Assembly: GCA_963942565.1 (NCBI GenBank)
Contig: OZ012696.1
Coordinates: forward strand, 25,014,892-25,078,891
Origin: Maea johnstoni
Taxonomy: Eukaryota; Annelida; Polychaeta; Spionida; Magelonidae
Direction: 5' to 3'
Length of the DNA stretch: 64,000 bases
Made by a program: the position numbers and the translations under genes. Each line of letters begins with the position of its first letter. Positions within the stretch are counted from its first letter, which is position 1. Positions 1 through 12,516 of the stretch are shown here, piece by piece. The notes below the pieces were generated by a model. The model did no database searches and was not told the DNA's origin. It saw only the letters and a program-made list of their open reading frames with translations.

Positions 1-9
1 ACATACTGT

Positions 10-2679
10 ATGTTGTTTTTATTCTATATTTCATATGCCTGTCACATATACTTCAGTTACAAAAGATGTAAGCTGCATGCCTATCCTTACAACTCTTTTA
101 CTCTCCTGTCGAGAATTTCTTATGATCACCAGGATGATACATCATACTCATGTACATCAGGAGATGTACCAGTCATACCTCGTTCGGACTATGTCAGATC
201 CTCAGGAACAGCATATGTATGTTATTATATTTTTATTCATTCACACTATGATTATGAACCAATTAGTGCCATAGATGAAGGTTTCATCAAACATGCTAAT
301 AATACTCTGGTAGATCCAGACATATGTAATTTCATTGATTTGAACACCAATAATAACAGTGTTGATCCAAAATTGGATTCCTTTGTTGTTAACCTCTCTT
401 CCCACACACTGAGTCAAGATGAGATAACTGTCCTTACACGTGGTCTAAAATTCTGCCCAACCCCCGGTGAGCCGAATTTTGGTGATCTCAGAGAAGATCT
501 CAATAAATTTCACACACGTCTACGTAGACAACTCTTTTTTAGCAGTTTACCTAAAGAAGACGAGAATGGCAGTACTTTATGTCCTACTATTACTCCAAAC
601 AACCAAGACCAGGGCTTTGGTAATGCAAAATTTAGAGAACCCTCTAAATGGAAGCCACCTCCAGTGAATACACTAGAGCAATTCATTAGACATAATGAGA
701 TGGACCTTTTAAAACATGGGATACCTCCCACCAAATTTCATAATCTAACAAAGGGTGAGAATGCAGCAATCAAGAGTTTAAGCAATAATAAATCTATTGT
801 TGTCAAACCCGCTGATAAAGGCGGAGCTGTTGTAGTCCAGAATGTCCTTGACTACATCAATGAAGGCATCAGACAGTTGTCTGACCCCAAATTTTATATA
901 GAAACCCAGGAAGACCTGACACATCAACATACCTTAGACATTAATGCTTTTCTTAAGACTTTATCTGAGAATAAAGAAATTGATGATAAATGTTATGAAT
1001 ACCTTTATGTTAGCAAAGAACGTACTTCGCTCTTTTACATGCTTCCCAAGATTCACAAGAATCGAGGAAAACCACCAGGTAGACCTATAGTTTCGGGCAA
1101 CGGTTGCCCGACAGAGAGGATATCACAATTTGTGGATTTCTTCCTCCAACCCACTGTCAAGACACTACCGTCCTACGTTAAGGACACAACCGATTTTCTT
1201 AAAAAGTTAGAAAACTTTACAGATATACCCCCAGGAAGTTTTCTGGTCACTATGGATGTTTCCAGTTTATATACAAATATACCCAATTTAGAGGGGATAG
1301 AGGCTGCTAAATTAGCATTAATTAATGCTGGACATCATGGTTTTAAACCCACCATTTCTAGTCTTTGCACACTTTTAGAGAAAGTATTAACTATGAATAA
1401 TTTTGATTTTGCCGGCAGACATTTTCTCCAAGTAGGAGGGACTGCCATGGGCACAAAGGTGGCGCCATCTTTTGCCAATACTTACATGGGCTGGTTTGAA
1501 AACCAGTTCGTCTACACTTACCCGATGCAACCCTTAATATGGGTCAGATATATCGATGATATTTTTCAAATTTGGACCCACGGAATAGAAGAATTTAGGA
1601 AATTCGAGAAACATCTCAACCAAGTAGTAGAATCTATTAAATTCGAAACAGACATTTCTCCGAAAGAAGTGCATTTTTTAGACGTTACAGTCAAAATCGA
1701 TGATGGCCATCTAGAAACATCTCTATACACAAAACCCACTGATGCTCACAATTATTTGAGCTACAATTCCTGCCACCCAAGAAATTGCAAAAAAGCAATT
1801 CCATATAGCCAGTTCCTACGAGTTCGTAGGATCTGTAGTAATGATGACGACTTCGTCAAACATAGCAAAGAACTTGCTAGGCATTTCCTCAGGGCTCAAT
1901 ACCCTGCAGATCTCGTACAAGAGGCCTTCGTACGAGCTTATGACAAGGAGAGAAGGCTCCTCCTTCATCCCCCACTTAAAACAACTCTGATTGATGAAGA
2001 CATCATACCAGAGATCTTTCTCATCAGCACATATCATCCTTCCGGTAGCTTTTTAGATAAAATTATTCGCAAAAATTGGGATCTATTAGACAGATCTAGT
2101 AGTACCAGATCCATCCTTAACTGGAAAATTACAAAAGGGTTCCGGCGACCCAAAAATCTAAGGGATCACTTAGTGAGAGCACTATGTCGCAACCCTATGG
2201 ACGTACAACCGGCCCCCAGCAAGGGGACCACTAAATTGAATAAGAACAAGAGATGTACATCCAGACCTAACTGCAGATATTGCTGCAAACTTAACAAATG
2301 TGGCTCCATCAGAAGCCCTATCACTCACCGCAAGTATAACACAATTAGAAATTGTGACTGTGAAACCAACAATATTATTTATTGTATTTCATGTCAAAGG
2401 TGTTCTAAGCAATATGTAGGACATACAAAAAGAACACTAAGAGCAAGAATGTGTGAACATTTCAGATTTATTTCTCAAAATAACAACACTCACAGTGTGG
2501 GTAGACACTTTAATGATCCTGATCACAATGGTCTGGACGATGTCAATATCTTTGTTTTACAGTTTGGTAGAAAGAATCCGGACTCTGAAGAGTCACTCGC
2601 TATACGTCTAATTCTAGAACTTATGTGGATACACAGGCTCAGGACGACCTCTCCACTGGGACTCAATGTTTTCGACTAA
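10..2679 (+). mobile_element. Penelope-like retroelement ORF (reverse transcriptase + GIY-YIG endonuclease)
   Basis: One open frame of 889 codons encodes a Penelope-like element (PLE) polyprotein, which copies element RNA into DNA at a nick made by its own endonuclease. Visible in order: a KPADKGGAVVV block near residue 266; RT motif A TMDVSSLYTNIP near 414; motif B AMGTKVAPSFAN near 480; the catalytic YIDDIFQIW box near 515; a HFLDVTV block near 555; a Cys-rich zinc-finger-like stretch (CTSRPNCRYCCKLNKC) near 748; then the GIY-YIG nuclease (IIYCISC..YVGHTKRTLRARMCEH) near 790-818, with a later glutamate and a terminal GLNVFD. The organisation is that of endonuclease-bearing PLEs. The first ~75 residues look unlike protein-family sequence, so the true start may be a later ATG; the element may also begin left of the window. 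The frame is uninterrupted, so it is a young copy. I cannot assign the clade. Confidence 0.93.
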
Positions 2680-3290
2680 AGGAAAATGGTGATGTCATAT
2701 CTCTCACAGTTTTTGGATAAGTACATTATGAACCCCTGTTTTGCGTCATTTTGTTTTGTCTTACATGATGTTCTTACTTCCAGCTTGGACCCTGGTCATG
2801 CGACTAAGGTGTTTATTTTCTCCTGGCCAACGTCTTGAACCCAATGTTCTCTCATGCCCTATAATACACTGATGAAGTCATCATAGTGTATTTCTATTTC
2901 CTATCTTTAGACCACATCCAAAATTTCTACAATATCTTATTGACATCATGTGATGTTGCTTATCTTTCTACCTTTCACACTATTTCGATACCACTACAAA
3001 TTCTTTATTTTCCGCCTCCACCTCTGATGATTGCTTGTAAGCATAAAACCGCAACAAGGGTAAATCACGTGATTTTGCCCAGAGGGAGCCACCGCCCGGC
3101 CCCTCCAAATGTATACACGCGTCAACCATGGCAACCCACGAGGGACCATGGAGACACGTGGAATTTTCTTTATTGACATGAGAACGCTGGCCAGCTGTTT
3201 GACAACCACTGTCAAATGCGGTTAGGTCTTCTTCTTGCACACCGGAGAAAATCCTTCGTCATCTCTTTTTACCCCTGTCTTCTTAGTTTA
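2680..3290 (+). other. Likely 3' untranslated part of the PLE and junction
   Basis: No coding region seen. It begins straight after the PLE stop codon. At 2866-2893 lies a near-palindrome containing CTGATGAAG and TCATCATAGTG, which would fold as a hairpin. PLE ends often carry hammerhead-derived CTGATGA motifs, but no GAAA partner is visible here, so I do not call a ribozyme. The element boundary is not defined. Confidence 0.35.
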
Positions 3291-3944
3291 TGTCACAGTT
3301 AAACAAGGTAATTGCTATCAAATTGGCAGGGCAACCTGAACGCTTGGCAGGACTGTACAACTTGCCCCGCCTGATTACCTGGGTTAGAAGGATACTGTTG
3401 AGCCCTGACATTCAATACATAACACAGACAGCGAGTCACAGCAGACGTTTGAATCTAGGTCAACCTTTTTTGAGTTATACTTTCTGACAGAGATTTACTG
3501 TACGATAGGCTGCAATAATTGAGAAGTCAATTAAAGGCTCAAAACAACCAGATTACATCATAAATTTCAAATATCTTTAATTTCAGTGTAAGCGCAATTA
3601 TGTTGTAATTTCTTAATATCTGCAATAATCAATATTTACACAGGTAAGGAATACACTCAAGCCAAGCTATGAAATTTTATCTGATCTCTATTCTCACCAA
3701 CCAGGAAGCATTGTGACAAACAGTGCTCAGTGAGCACTTCTTCAGTGGTACTTTTTACCAGGTATCATCCAATAAAATCGGACATACAGATTAATTAGAT
3801 TAATCGCTCATTCAACCTGATTTTGATGATCGATTGTGATTTTATAAGATTGATTATTGTTTAAGTTTTTTGAAAAAAGAAATTGTATCTTGAATTAGCC
3901 TATTGATCAATTGAGAGACTCCACTTAGACTCCAGCCCTCCCTC
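3291..3944. other. Intergenic, mostly unassigned
   Basis: No gene recognised. On the minus strand around 3695-3760 there is a CACTGAAGAAGTGCTC..GAGCAC hairpin, resembling hairpins left by PLE ends. 3775-3850 is rich in ATCGATT-like words, also found in the hAT-like elements elsewhere in the window. Confidence 0.3.
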
Positions 3945-3961
3945 CCCCTCCCTCCCTCCCT

Positions 3962-4028
<67 letters not shown>

Positions 4029-4076
4029 CCTCCCTCCCTCCCTCCCTCCCTCTCTCCCTCCCTCCCTCCCTCCCTG
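3945..4076. repeat. (CT)n / (CCCT)n microsatellite
   Basis: An uninterrupted CT dinucleotide tract flanked on both sides by CCCT tetranucleotide runs. Open frames reading Arg-Glu or Ser-Leu across it are artefacts. Confidence 0.97.
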
Positions 4077-6500
<2,424 letters not shown>

Positions 6501-7742
6501 TTTTGTTCAAAATCCACCTCCGAGGTGGGTCCTCCTGAGAAACAAACCTCTTACTCGCCAATCCTCTAATTGCCCCAGTCCTCTAGATATTGATCTGTCC
6601 TGACCTATTAAGAAAGAGAGAGAGAGAGAGACCTGTGGCCTCGAGGGTCCTGAGGAATTCTTACAAGAGCCATTTTCTGATTTTAATCAAGACTTAATGG
6701 TTAGAGTGGGTATTCAAAGCTTACTCTAGTTTGACCAGGGGCCTGGAAGGTGAGGCTGCTGAAGGTCAAATGAAATCAATAGTACTTATAGTTATAACCT
6801 GCAAGGACTCTTCACCGTCATATACATGTCAGGGCTCGAAATTAAGTTTTTCTTTCCAGGTATCCCAATTTCATATTCAGATGCTACTTAAGATAGGTCC
6901 AGCACTATGGACATTAGCTAGAATTTTCTTCATATAGCTTGTAGGGGATTGTAACACCCAGTAAACTATATATTTTCTGAAAGAAGAAAATGCTAGCTTA
7001 TGTCCTTAGTGCTGGACCCACCTTAAAGGTGCTGTGTATAGAAATCAGTACATCATTGGGCTCCCAGCAAATATTTGAGGGAGCTGCAAAAGAATTCCAG
7101 GGACCTCTGGGCTATGGACTCTAGCTAATTACTGGTTACCAGAATGATGCCCAGACTGCCTGATGGCCAGGTCCCCTCTCTAGTTTTTTTTTTTAGTCAG
7201 GGGCAAACAATTCCACAATGATACAAGCATATAGTCTTTGCCAGCAGGGTGGCTATGAGTCATTTGGACATGTACCCAATCCCTCAACAATCACTCCTCA
7301 GGACAACCAACTTTTTTGTAATTTCTTAAAATGTCATTTTCGAACATACAATTAAATTATTTTAACCCCAATACAAATTCTATGACAGTGTAAATTGTAT
7401 TTAGGATATTATGCCTTATTTCAATAAGCAGTATATTGCGGTCTCCTTTGAAAATAGGATGCCCACAGATTTTGCATTGCTCATCAGACTGGAAGAAAAT
7501 ATGGTTGTTTACACAAATCCAAAAATATCTTTATTTGCAATATGCTTGTGAATGTCTCGATAACCTTTGTTGGTGCAACTGTGAAAACAACCATCAGACC
7601 ACCATATGTAATATAAATCACAGTATACACATTCAGGAATCAGGATATGACACATGGCTTAGGTTAAAAGTCTGTAAAAGGGGTCTTACAGGGTTGAGTA
7701 GTGAATATTTGATCATTTTGAGATTTTGACATAAATGTTAAA
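6501..7742. other. Intergenic with decayed DNA-transposon fragments
   Basis: No gene seen. 6830-7130 starts CAGGGCTCGAAATTAAG, a typical hAT-like end, and shares a GGGCTCC..ATATTTGAGGGAGCTGC block with 31041-31198 and, more loosely, 18030-18225. 7180-7470 is a diverged copy of the hAT-like MITE intact at 12191-12508 (shared CCAGCAGGG, CAGGACA and AATTTCTTAAAATGTCA words). Confidence 0.5.
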
Positions 7743-7771
7743 CGGCTAGTGCACAATCAGGGGTACCTTTT
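7743..7771 (+). repeat. Left terminal inverted repeat of the 4.4-kb element
   Basis: 29 bases, the perfect reverse complement of 12141-12169. The outer flank TAAA matches the base-pairs just outside the right end. Confidence 0.9.
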
Positions 7772-8336
7772 CATGTTAGACAATGTTATCTGTCTATAGA
7801 TAAATAATTCACTTATTTCAGATGCTCTCAACTATTCACACACGCAAAGGGTCACTAGTTTCAGGTGTGCAACACTTTTTGAATGACATCATTATGATAT
7901 TTAACAAGAAAATGGCTATAGTATGTGTGTTTTGGGGCATATTTTCAGCGTTATCGCGTTTCACTCAAAAAATACACATTTTTGATGCTAATTTTCAAAA
8001 TATGTTTCAACTTTCAAGTGTTTTTTCTTGATTTACCCCTGATGCTAGTTAAGTTCACACTTTATAACTTTTTACCCCATCAAAATTGGTGAACAACTCA
8101 TGCCAAAATGGGTAAATCAGTAAAATGACATCCATGTGATCACTTTTGAAAAAAAGCAATACATGATTTTATGCAACTTTAAAAATAATGTAGTTTACTT
8201 GTTTAGTTGTATTTTTTCTACTTATAAGATACTTATGGACATAATGTGTCATAAAAATAATCAAAATCACACTGGCACAGAAGTTCAGTTATACAACCAT
8301 CATAAGTCTGCACCTTGTCTGTTGTCCCCCAAAATG

Positions 8337-8867
8337 TGTAGTCTCCGTAGTAGCAAGCTCACAGGTAGTAAAAAGTTGTAAGATATGTACACTGCCTAGA
8401 TACACATAGCTGGTCCACAGCAGGTGCTATATAATTGAAAATATTCATTCCATCTGCTTTTAGTGAGAGAAGGCACAGGCATAATGGGGTCTCCGTAGTA
8501 GCGTAGTCTCCGTAGTACCTTAGCTTTTCCATTGATCAGCATGTAGTGCTTGCTCTAATTTGCATCAAATTCACTTCTTTTGTATTATTTATCACAAATA
8601 GATGCAGTTGAACACAAATCATCAAATTACATTGATACCAATGTCATCATATCTGGTAAAGATGGCAAGGATGATAGCAATTTAGAATAAATTTAAAGAC
8701 ATTGGCTGAATATTTTTTTCTGTCTTGAAATAATGGAACTTTACATCATTGCTGTTTTTACGCCAACCTTATAAGATATAAAAATGTAGCATAACATTCA
8801 TATACTGTTGCATTAATAAATGAACAGGATGATTTTATACCATTAGCTGCCTACTACGGAGACTACA
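8337..8867. repeat. Left set of TGTAGTCTCCGTAGTAGC motifs
   Basis: Copies at 8337-8354 (+), 8486-8502 (+, first bases changed), 8503-8519 (+, directly abutting the previous one) and 8850-8867 (-, one base different). The 18-bp word is far too long to recur by chance. It lies only inside the 4.4-kb element. Confidence 0.88.
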
Positions 8868-9116
8868 TAGACGATAGACATTGTCTAAGTACTGGTTTCA
8901 TTTATGAAAGAAAGGGTTAACTGAGTTCAGATCATTTAGTGAGATACAGATGATTTGTCATGGCAACCAATAGAAGATATTGTGTGTACTATGGAACCAC
9001 CCCAGCTCATCAACCAACGCTCCCAGTTTCAATTTACTCAATCAGACTTGAACAATATCAAAACTATGTTCAAAAAGGTGTATTTCAAGTGCAAGTATGG
9101 TAACTTGAACCCCCTG

Positions 9117-9446
9117 CAATACAAACCGTTTGTATTGTAGCCCTCAGCTGCAATACAAAGTTTGTATTGCATACTTGACAATACAAACGGTTTGTATTGT
9201 GGAGCTGACAATACAAACAATTTGTATTGCAAGCCAACTACAATACAAACAGTTTGTATTGCAAGCCAACTACAATACAAACGGTTTGTATTGTCGATGA
9301 CAATACAAACCGTTTGTATTGTTGGTGGTAACTTGAACCACCTGCAATACAAACGGTTTGTATTGTCTATGGTAACTTGAACCCCCTGCAATACAAACCG
9401 TATGTATTGCTGAAATTGAGTGATTCAATACAAACGGTTTGTATTG
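9117..9446. repeat. Left cluster of ten ~21-bp palindromes
   Basis: Ten copies of CAATACAAA-N1..3-TTTGTATTG at 9117-9137, 9151-9169, 9179-9199, 9209-9229, 9241-9261, 9273-9293, 9301-9321, 9345-9365, 9389-9409 and 9426-9446. Arms are 9 bp; centres are mostly CCG or CGG, with G, CAA and CAG variants. Spacers are 7-23 bases and differ from each other, apart from a GGTAACTTGAACC(A/C)CCTG leader before three copies. In the 9389 copy one arm is changed. Confidence 0.93.
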
Positions 9447-9654
9447 TAGACATTTGTAGCACTCATTACTTTGATGGCATAAGAAGTACCTTGAATGGAA
9501 GATGGTGAAAGGTACAGTGCTTATTTACAAATATAACTTGGTCAATTATTAAGAAGGCTTAGGAAATACTTTTTCAGGTGTATATCTATTATGATTATAA
9601 AACTATATATGTACTTTATTATGATATTAAAACTATCACTTGTGAGGATGTGGT

Positions 9655-9670
9655 GGCTCTGAAAAGAGCC
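9655..9670 (-). promoter_or_regulatory. Histone-mRNA-type 3' stem-loop
   Basis: Read on the minus strand this is GGCTCTTTTCAGAGCC: a 6-bp stem with a TTTC loop, preceded by CAAC and followed by ACCACA. That is the classical stem-loop at the 3' end of replication-dependent histone mRNAs, bound by SLBP. No histone coding sequence lies upstream on the minus strand (9671-10880), and no clear purine-rich U7-binding element follows. It is probably a captured or fortuitous sequence. Confidence 0.55.
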
Positions 9671-9731
9671 GTTGTGGGTACATGTATGACTGGTGGAGTG
9701 TGATATTTGCCACCTATGGAGTCACATTATT

Positions 9732-10174
9732 GCTAATTCAAGCTAACAATTAGCGATAGTACAAGTTCAGGAGTATAGTCCATTCACTCTGCACAAAAGA
9801 TTGATAGACCCTACAGGTGGACGTGTGACCTCTACATGTCCACTTGTAAAGTATACAGAAGGGTTTTGCCAGTAGCCAAGTAGGTTTTCTGGGTCACAGA
9901 GTAGGGAGGCTCTCCAGGGGTATCATATCTCAAGTACCACAATCTCTACATCTTATTTTAGACAACTAGTGTCCCATGTACCAATTGCCCCTTTAGTTTC
10001 CCCTATGTTCTAGTTCACCACACTCAGAGACTGCTAACCACAAACTGACCCAGATGTCCATAAGTGGACAGGTGGGTTTGGCCTGAACATCAATAGAAAC
10101 CAAACCTGTTCTTACAGGCACACAGTTGAAACTTACAAACCCATTCGCTTTGCTCATTGTTAGCTTGAATTAGC
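9732..10174. repeat. 443-bp segment bounded by a 19-bp perfect inverted repeat
   Basis: GCTAATTCAAGCTAACAAT at 9732-9750 and its exact reverse complement at 10156-10174. There is no open frame between them and no obvious target duplication outside. Confidence 0.6.
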
Positions 10175-10249
10175 TATAAGTGTTACTATCTGGATGCAAC
10201 TAGACTAGAACGCAAGGATTTCAAATGTACCGTTTGCAAATCTACAGTG

Positions 10250-10700
10250 AAACGCAGACGAAGACGTTGAAAGACGATCCAGTGTGCAGGAATCATCATA
10301 ACAGTGAAGTTTCAAAACAGTTGTCAAAACTATGATGGAAATTTGAAGTTATTTTATGCTTGATCAATCACTGTACTTAGCCCATCAGTTATTGATTATA
10401 ATCCATTGTGTAAGGTGTAATTGTCTCAGCTACCCACCTAGTTGTGCTATTGGTACAAGCTATTATGTATATGCTTTCTTTAGATAGTCTTATACATGCT
10501 ATGATATAAAAACAAAGTGTGGACTTGATCCAGTGAGAAGAAATCATCACAACAGTGAAGTTTCATTATAATCCATTATGTAAGGTGTAATTGTCCCAGC
10601 TACCTAGTACCTACCTTGTTGTACTATTGTTACAAGCTATTTATTTGTGTTTTATTTGTTGTCTCTAGACAGTCTTATACATGCTATGACTTAAATACAG
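10250..10700 (+). repeat. Two direct copies of a ~230-bp unit
   Basis: The series GATCCAGTG..GAA(A)TCATCA..AACAGTGAAGTTTCA, TGTAAGGTGTAATTGTC, TACAAGCTATT and AGTCTTATACATGCTATGA occurs twice in the same order (from about 10273 and about 10527). Confidence 0.75.
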
Positions 10701-10878
10701 GAAGTGTCGGTTAATAAATTAACCATTATATGATCCTCCAGTCACTAAGTAAAACAAGTTTCAAAGCATTATAACCATGTTCATTGTTTTGAATTATGAT
10801 CTGAATAAATTATTGAATTTGAATTAATTTTGTCTATTTATTTACCACACATGATATTTCATCCAGTCAGTCACATCA

Positions 10879-11031
10879 CAATACATCCAGTTTGTATTGC
10901 AGTGCTGACTCACAGCGACAATACAAACCGTTTGTATTGCAAAGCCCTGAGAAATCTGAGTCATGCCGACAATACAAACCGTTTGTATTGCAGCAGCTCA
11001 CTCAAGAGCACAATACAAACCGTTTGTATTG
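10879..11031. repeat. Right cluster of four ~21-bp palindromes
   Basis: Copies at 10879-10899 (diverged left arm), 10919-10939, 10970-10990 and 11011-11031, the last three with the CCG centre. The cluster is followed by the inverted GGGGGTTCAAGTTACC end. Confidence 0.92.
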
Positions 11032-11240
11032 CAGGAGGCTAGGGGGTTCAAGTTACCATATTTGTATTTCAAGTAAAAAGGTGTATTTCGAGTCTGAGGG
11101 ACACTTTAAGGGAAACCTGCCTTAACTATAGGCCAGATGTCATCCTAGATGACATATACATGTATGTAAAGGACTCTTTGAAATAGTTTGTTGGTCATTT
11201 TTTTATATTTTAGTAAATGGAGAATCATAAGTTTTATTCA

Positions 11241-11975
11241 TGTAGTCTCCGTAGTAGCTACATATAATCAAAGATAAAACCTGTTTCATCACTAATTTTG
11301 AGAAAAGGTTATGTTGTTCAGTAAGAATGACTTATAAATGATTATATATTCAAGCACCAAACTTAATTGTCATATGATCTCTGGAAGATGTACCTAAATT
11401 GATCAAATTCCTTTGCACCAAAAATGGTGAAGCATTTGTTTGATCTAAACACAAGTGTATTACCACTACAATGCACTACTTAAGATGTCAAAGTTTAAAA
11501 TGTTTGAATCCTTAAGAGTTTAAGTGTTTTTCCTATTGTATTTTGTCAAAGATAAACTTTTAAACTGTTGTAAAGCAAAATGTGAAAGAAACCAACAATG
11601 TAGTCTCCGTAGTAGCCCTGCTCTGCCATTTTACATGTTAAGTTTCAGGTGTTGTAGGCAGAATGTGCTTATGCTAGACTACCAAATGACTGTTTTATTA
11701 CAAGAAGTGTATCAAGAATAGTGCCAGAAATATATTTTCATTTTCATATGAGGCCTATTTTTTCAAACACAGCATTTGCAGTCAAAGGCATCAATTTGTT
11801 TAAAAACTGTGTTTGTTAGAGTAGTACACAAAGGAGGTCAGCAGTTGTAAAAAGCCGAGCAACAGTTAACAAAAGCATTTTATTTATGTTGTACCATGAC
11901 AAATAAACAATTTTTCACAAAAAAAGAATACCTTATACACAGTAATAGGAAATAGTATGTAGTCTCCGTAGTATC
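11241..11975 (+). repeat. Right set of TGTAGTCTCCGTAGTAGC motifs
   Basis: Copies at 11241-11258, 11599-11616 and 11958-11975 (last bases changed), all on the plus strand and spaced about 358 bases apart. Like the left set they are subterminal, but they are not in the mirror orientation expected of simple inverted subterminal repeats. Confidence 0.88.
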
Positions 11976-12140
11976 CTTTTCCCTCACTGACTATCAGTTG
12001 TTCAAACTGTGATAAAATGAGAACGACACATGTCTACTTAGAAATATTTCGCATGTGATTACTAGACAAGTTTTCCTATGACATGACACATTGATATACC
12101 TAATATTTGGAAAAAAAAAAATTCACCCAAAGTGAAACAC

Positions 12141-12169
12141 AAAAGGTACCCCTGATTGTGCACTAGCCG
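12141..12169 (-). repeat. Right terminal inverted repeat of the 4.4-kb element
   Basis: Reverse complement of 7743-7771 with no mismatch; followed by TAAA at 12170-12173. Confidence 0.9.
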
Positions 12170-12190
12170 TAAAGCCTACACCCTTTTCCT

Positions 12191-12508
12191 CATGGTCTTA
12201 GCCAGCAGGGCGTCTGGGTGTCTTTTTGGACACCCAAACCCTTAAAAAGCACCCCTCAGGACACCTAAAAAAATTGTGGGGAATTTCTTAAAATGTCAAT
12301 CTCAAGCATATAAATTGAATTTTTTCATCATCATATAATTCCCATCACCTTGTATAAGGATATCATGCCCTATTTTGATAAATATATACCTGTTTATGGT
12401 TGAAATCTGAGTATGTGGTCCACCTTAAAAATTTGGACGCCCAAAAATTTTACAATGGTGAATGGCCAATTTTAGGCACCCAGTTTCTAATTCCTGGCTA
12501 AGACCCTG
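12191..12508 (+). mobile_element. hAT-like MITE with 8-bp target duplication
   Basis: 318 bp starting CATGGTCTTAGCCAGCAGGG and ending CCTGGCTAAGACCCTG. It is flanked by the perfect 8-bp repeat CTTTTCCT (12183-12190 and 12509-12516). An 8-bp duplication with CAGGG-like ends is typical of hAT transposons. Other copies: 32518-32829, around 43132-43444, and diverged ones at 7180-7470, 12700-13260, 14040-14310, 25100-25265 and 31569-31856. Confidence 0.85.
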
Positions 12509-12516
12509 CTTTTCCT

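Larger units (their letters stand above)
9072..11093. mobile_element. Nested ~2-kb block flanked by a 15-19 bp direct repeat
   Basis: AAAAAGGTGTATTTC occurs at 9072-9086 and 11075-11089; extended to 19 bases there is one mismatch. Just inside lie inverted copies of ATGGTAACTTGAACCCCCT (9097-9115 and 11041-11059), followed inward by the palindrome clusters. The layout is that of an insertion with a long target duplication and inverted ends inside the larger element. No protein is encoded. It could instead be an internal part of the larger element. Confidence 0.6.
7743..12169. mobile_element. 4.4-kb non-coding element with 29-bp perfect terminal inverted repeats
   Basis: The ends are exact inverted copies: 7743-7771 begins CGGCTAGTGCACAATCAGGG and 12141-12169 is its reverse complement over all 29 bases. 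Both are followed outward by TAAA (7739-7742 and 12170-12173), a probable 4-bp target duplication. Inside there is no credible protein. The element carries seven copies of TGTAGTCTCCGTAGTAGC (some slightly diverged), two clusters of a CAATACAAA-N-TTTGTATTG palindrome, a ~2-kb block bounded by direct and inverted repeats, and a histone-type stem-loop. Inverted ends plus a short target duplication mark a DNA transposon. With no transposase it is non-autonomous, and the repeated motifs could be transposase-binding sites. I do not recognise the superfamily. Confidence 0.8.

Noticed and set aside
2866-2893. A hammerhead ribozyme at the end of the first PLE
   Set aside because: CTGATGA is present but there is no stem II followed by GAAA; only a hairpin can be supported.
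9117-9446. CRISPR array
   Set aside because: Regular palindromes with differing spacers look similar, but spacers are 7-23 bases and uneven, and the window is clearly animal DNA with introns and animal transposons.
9671-10880. A histone gene upstream of the stem-loop on the minus strand
   Set aside because: No histone coding motif in any minus-strand frame of this stretch.
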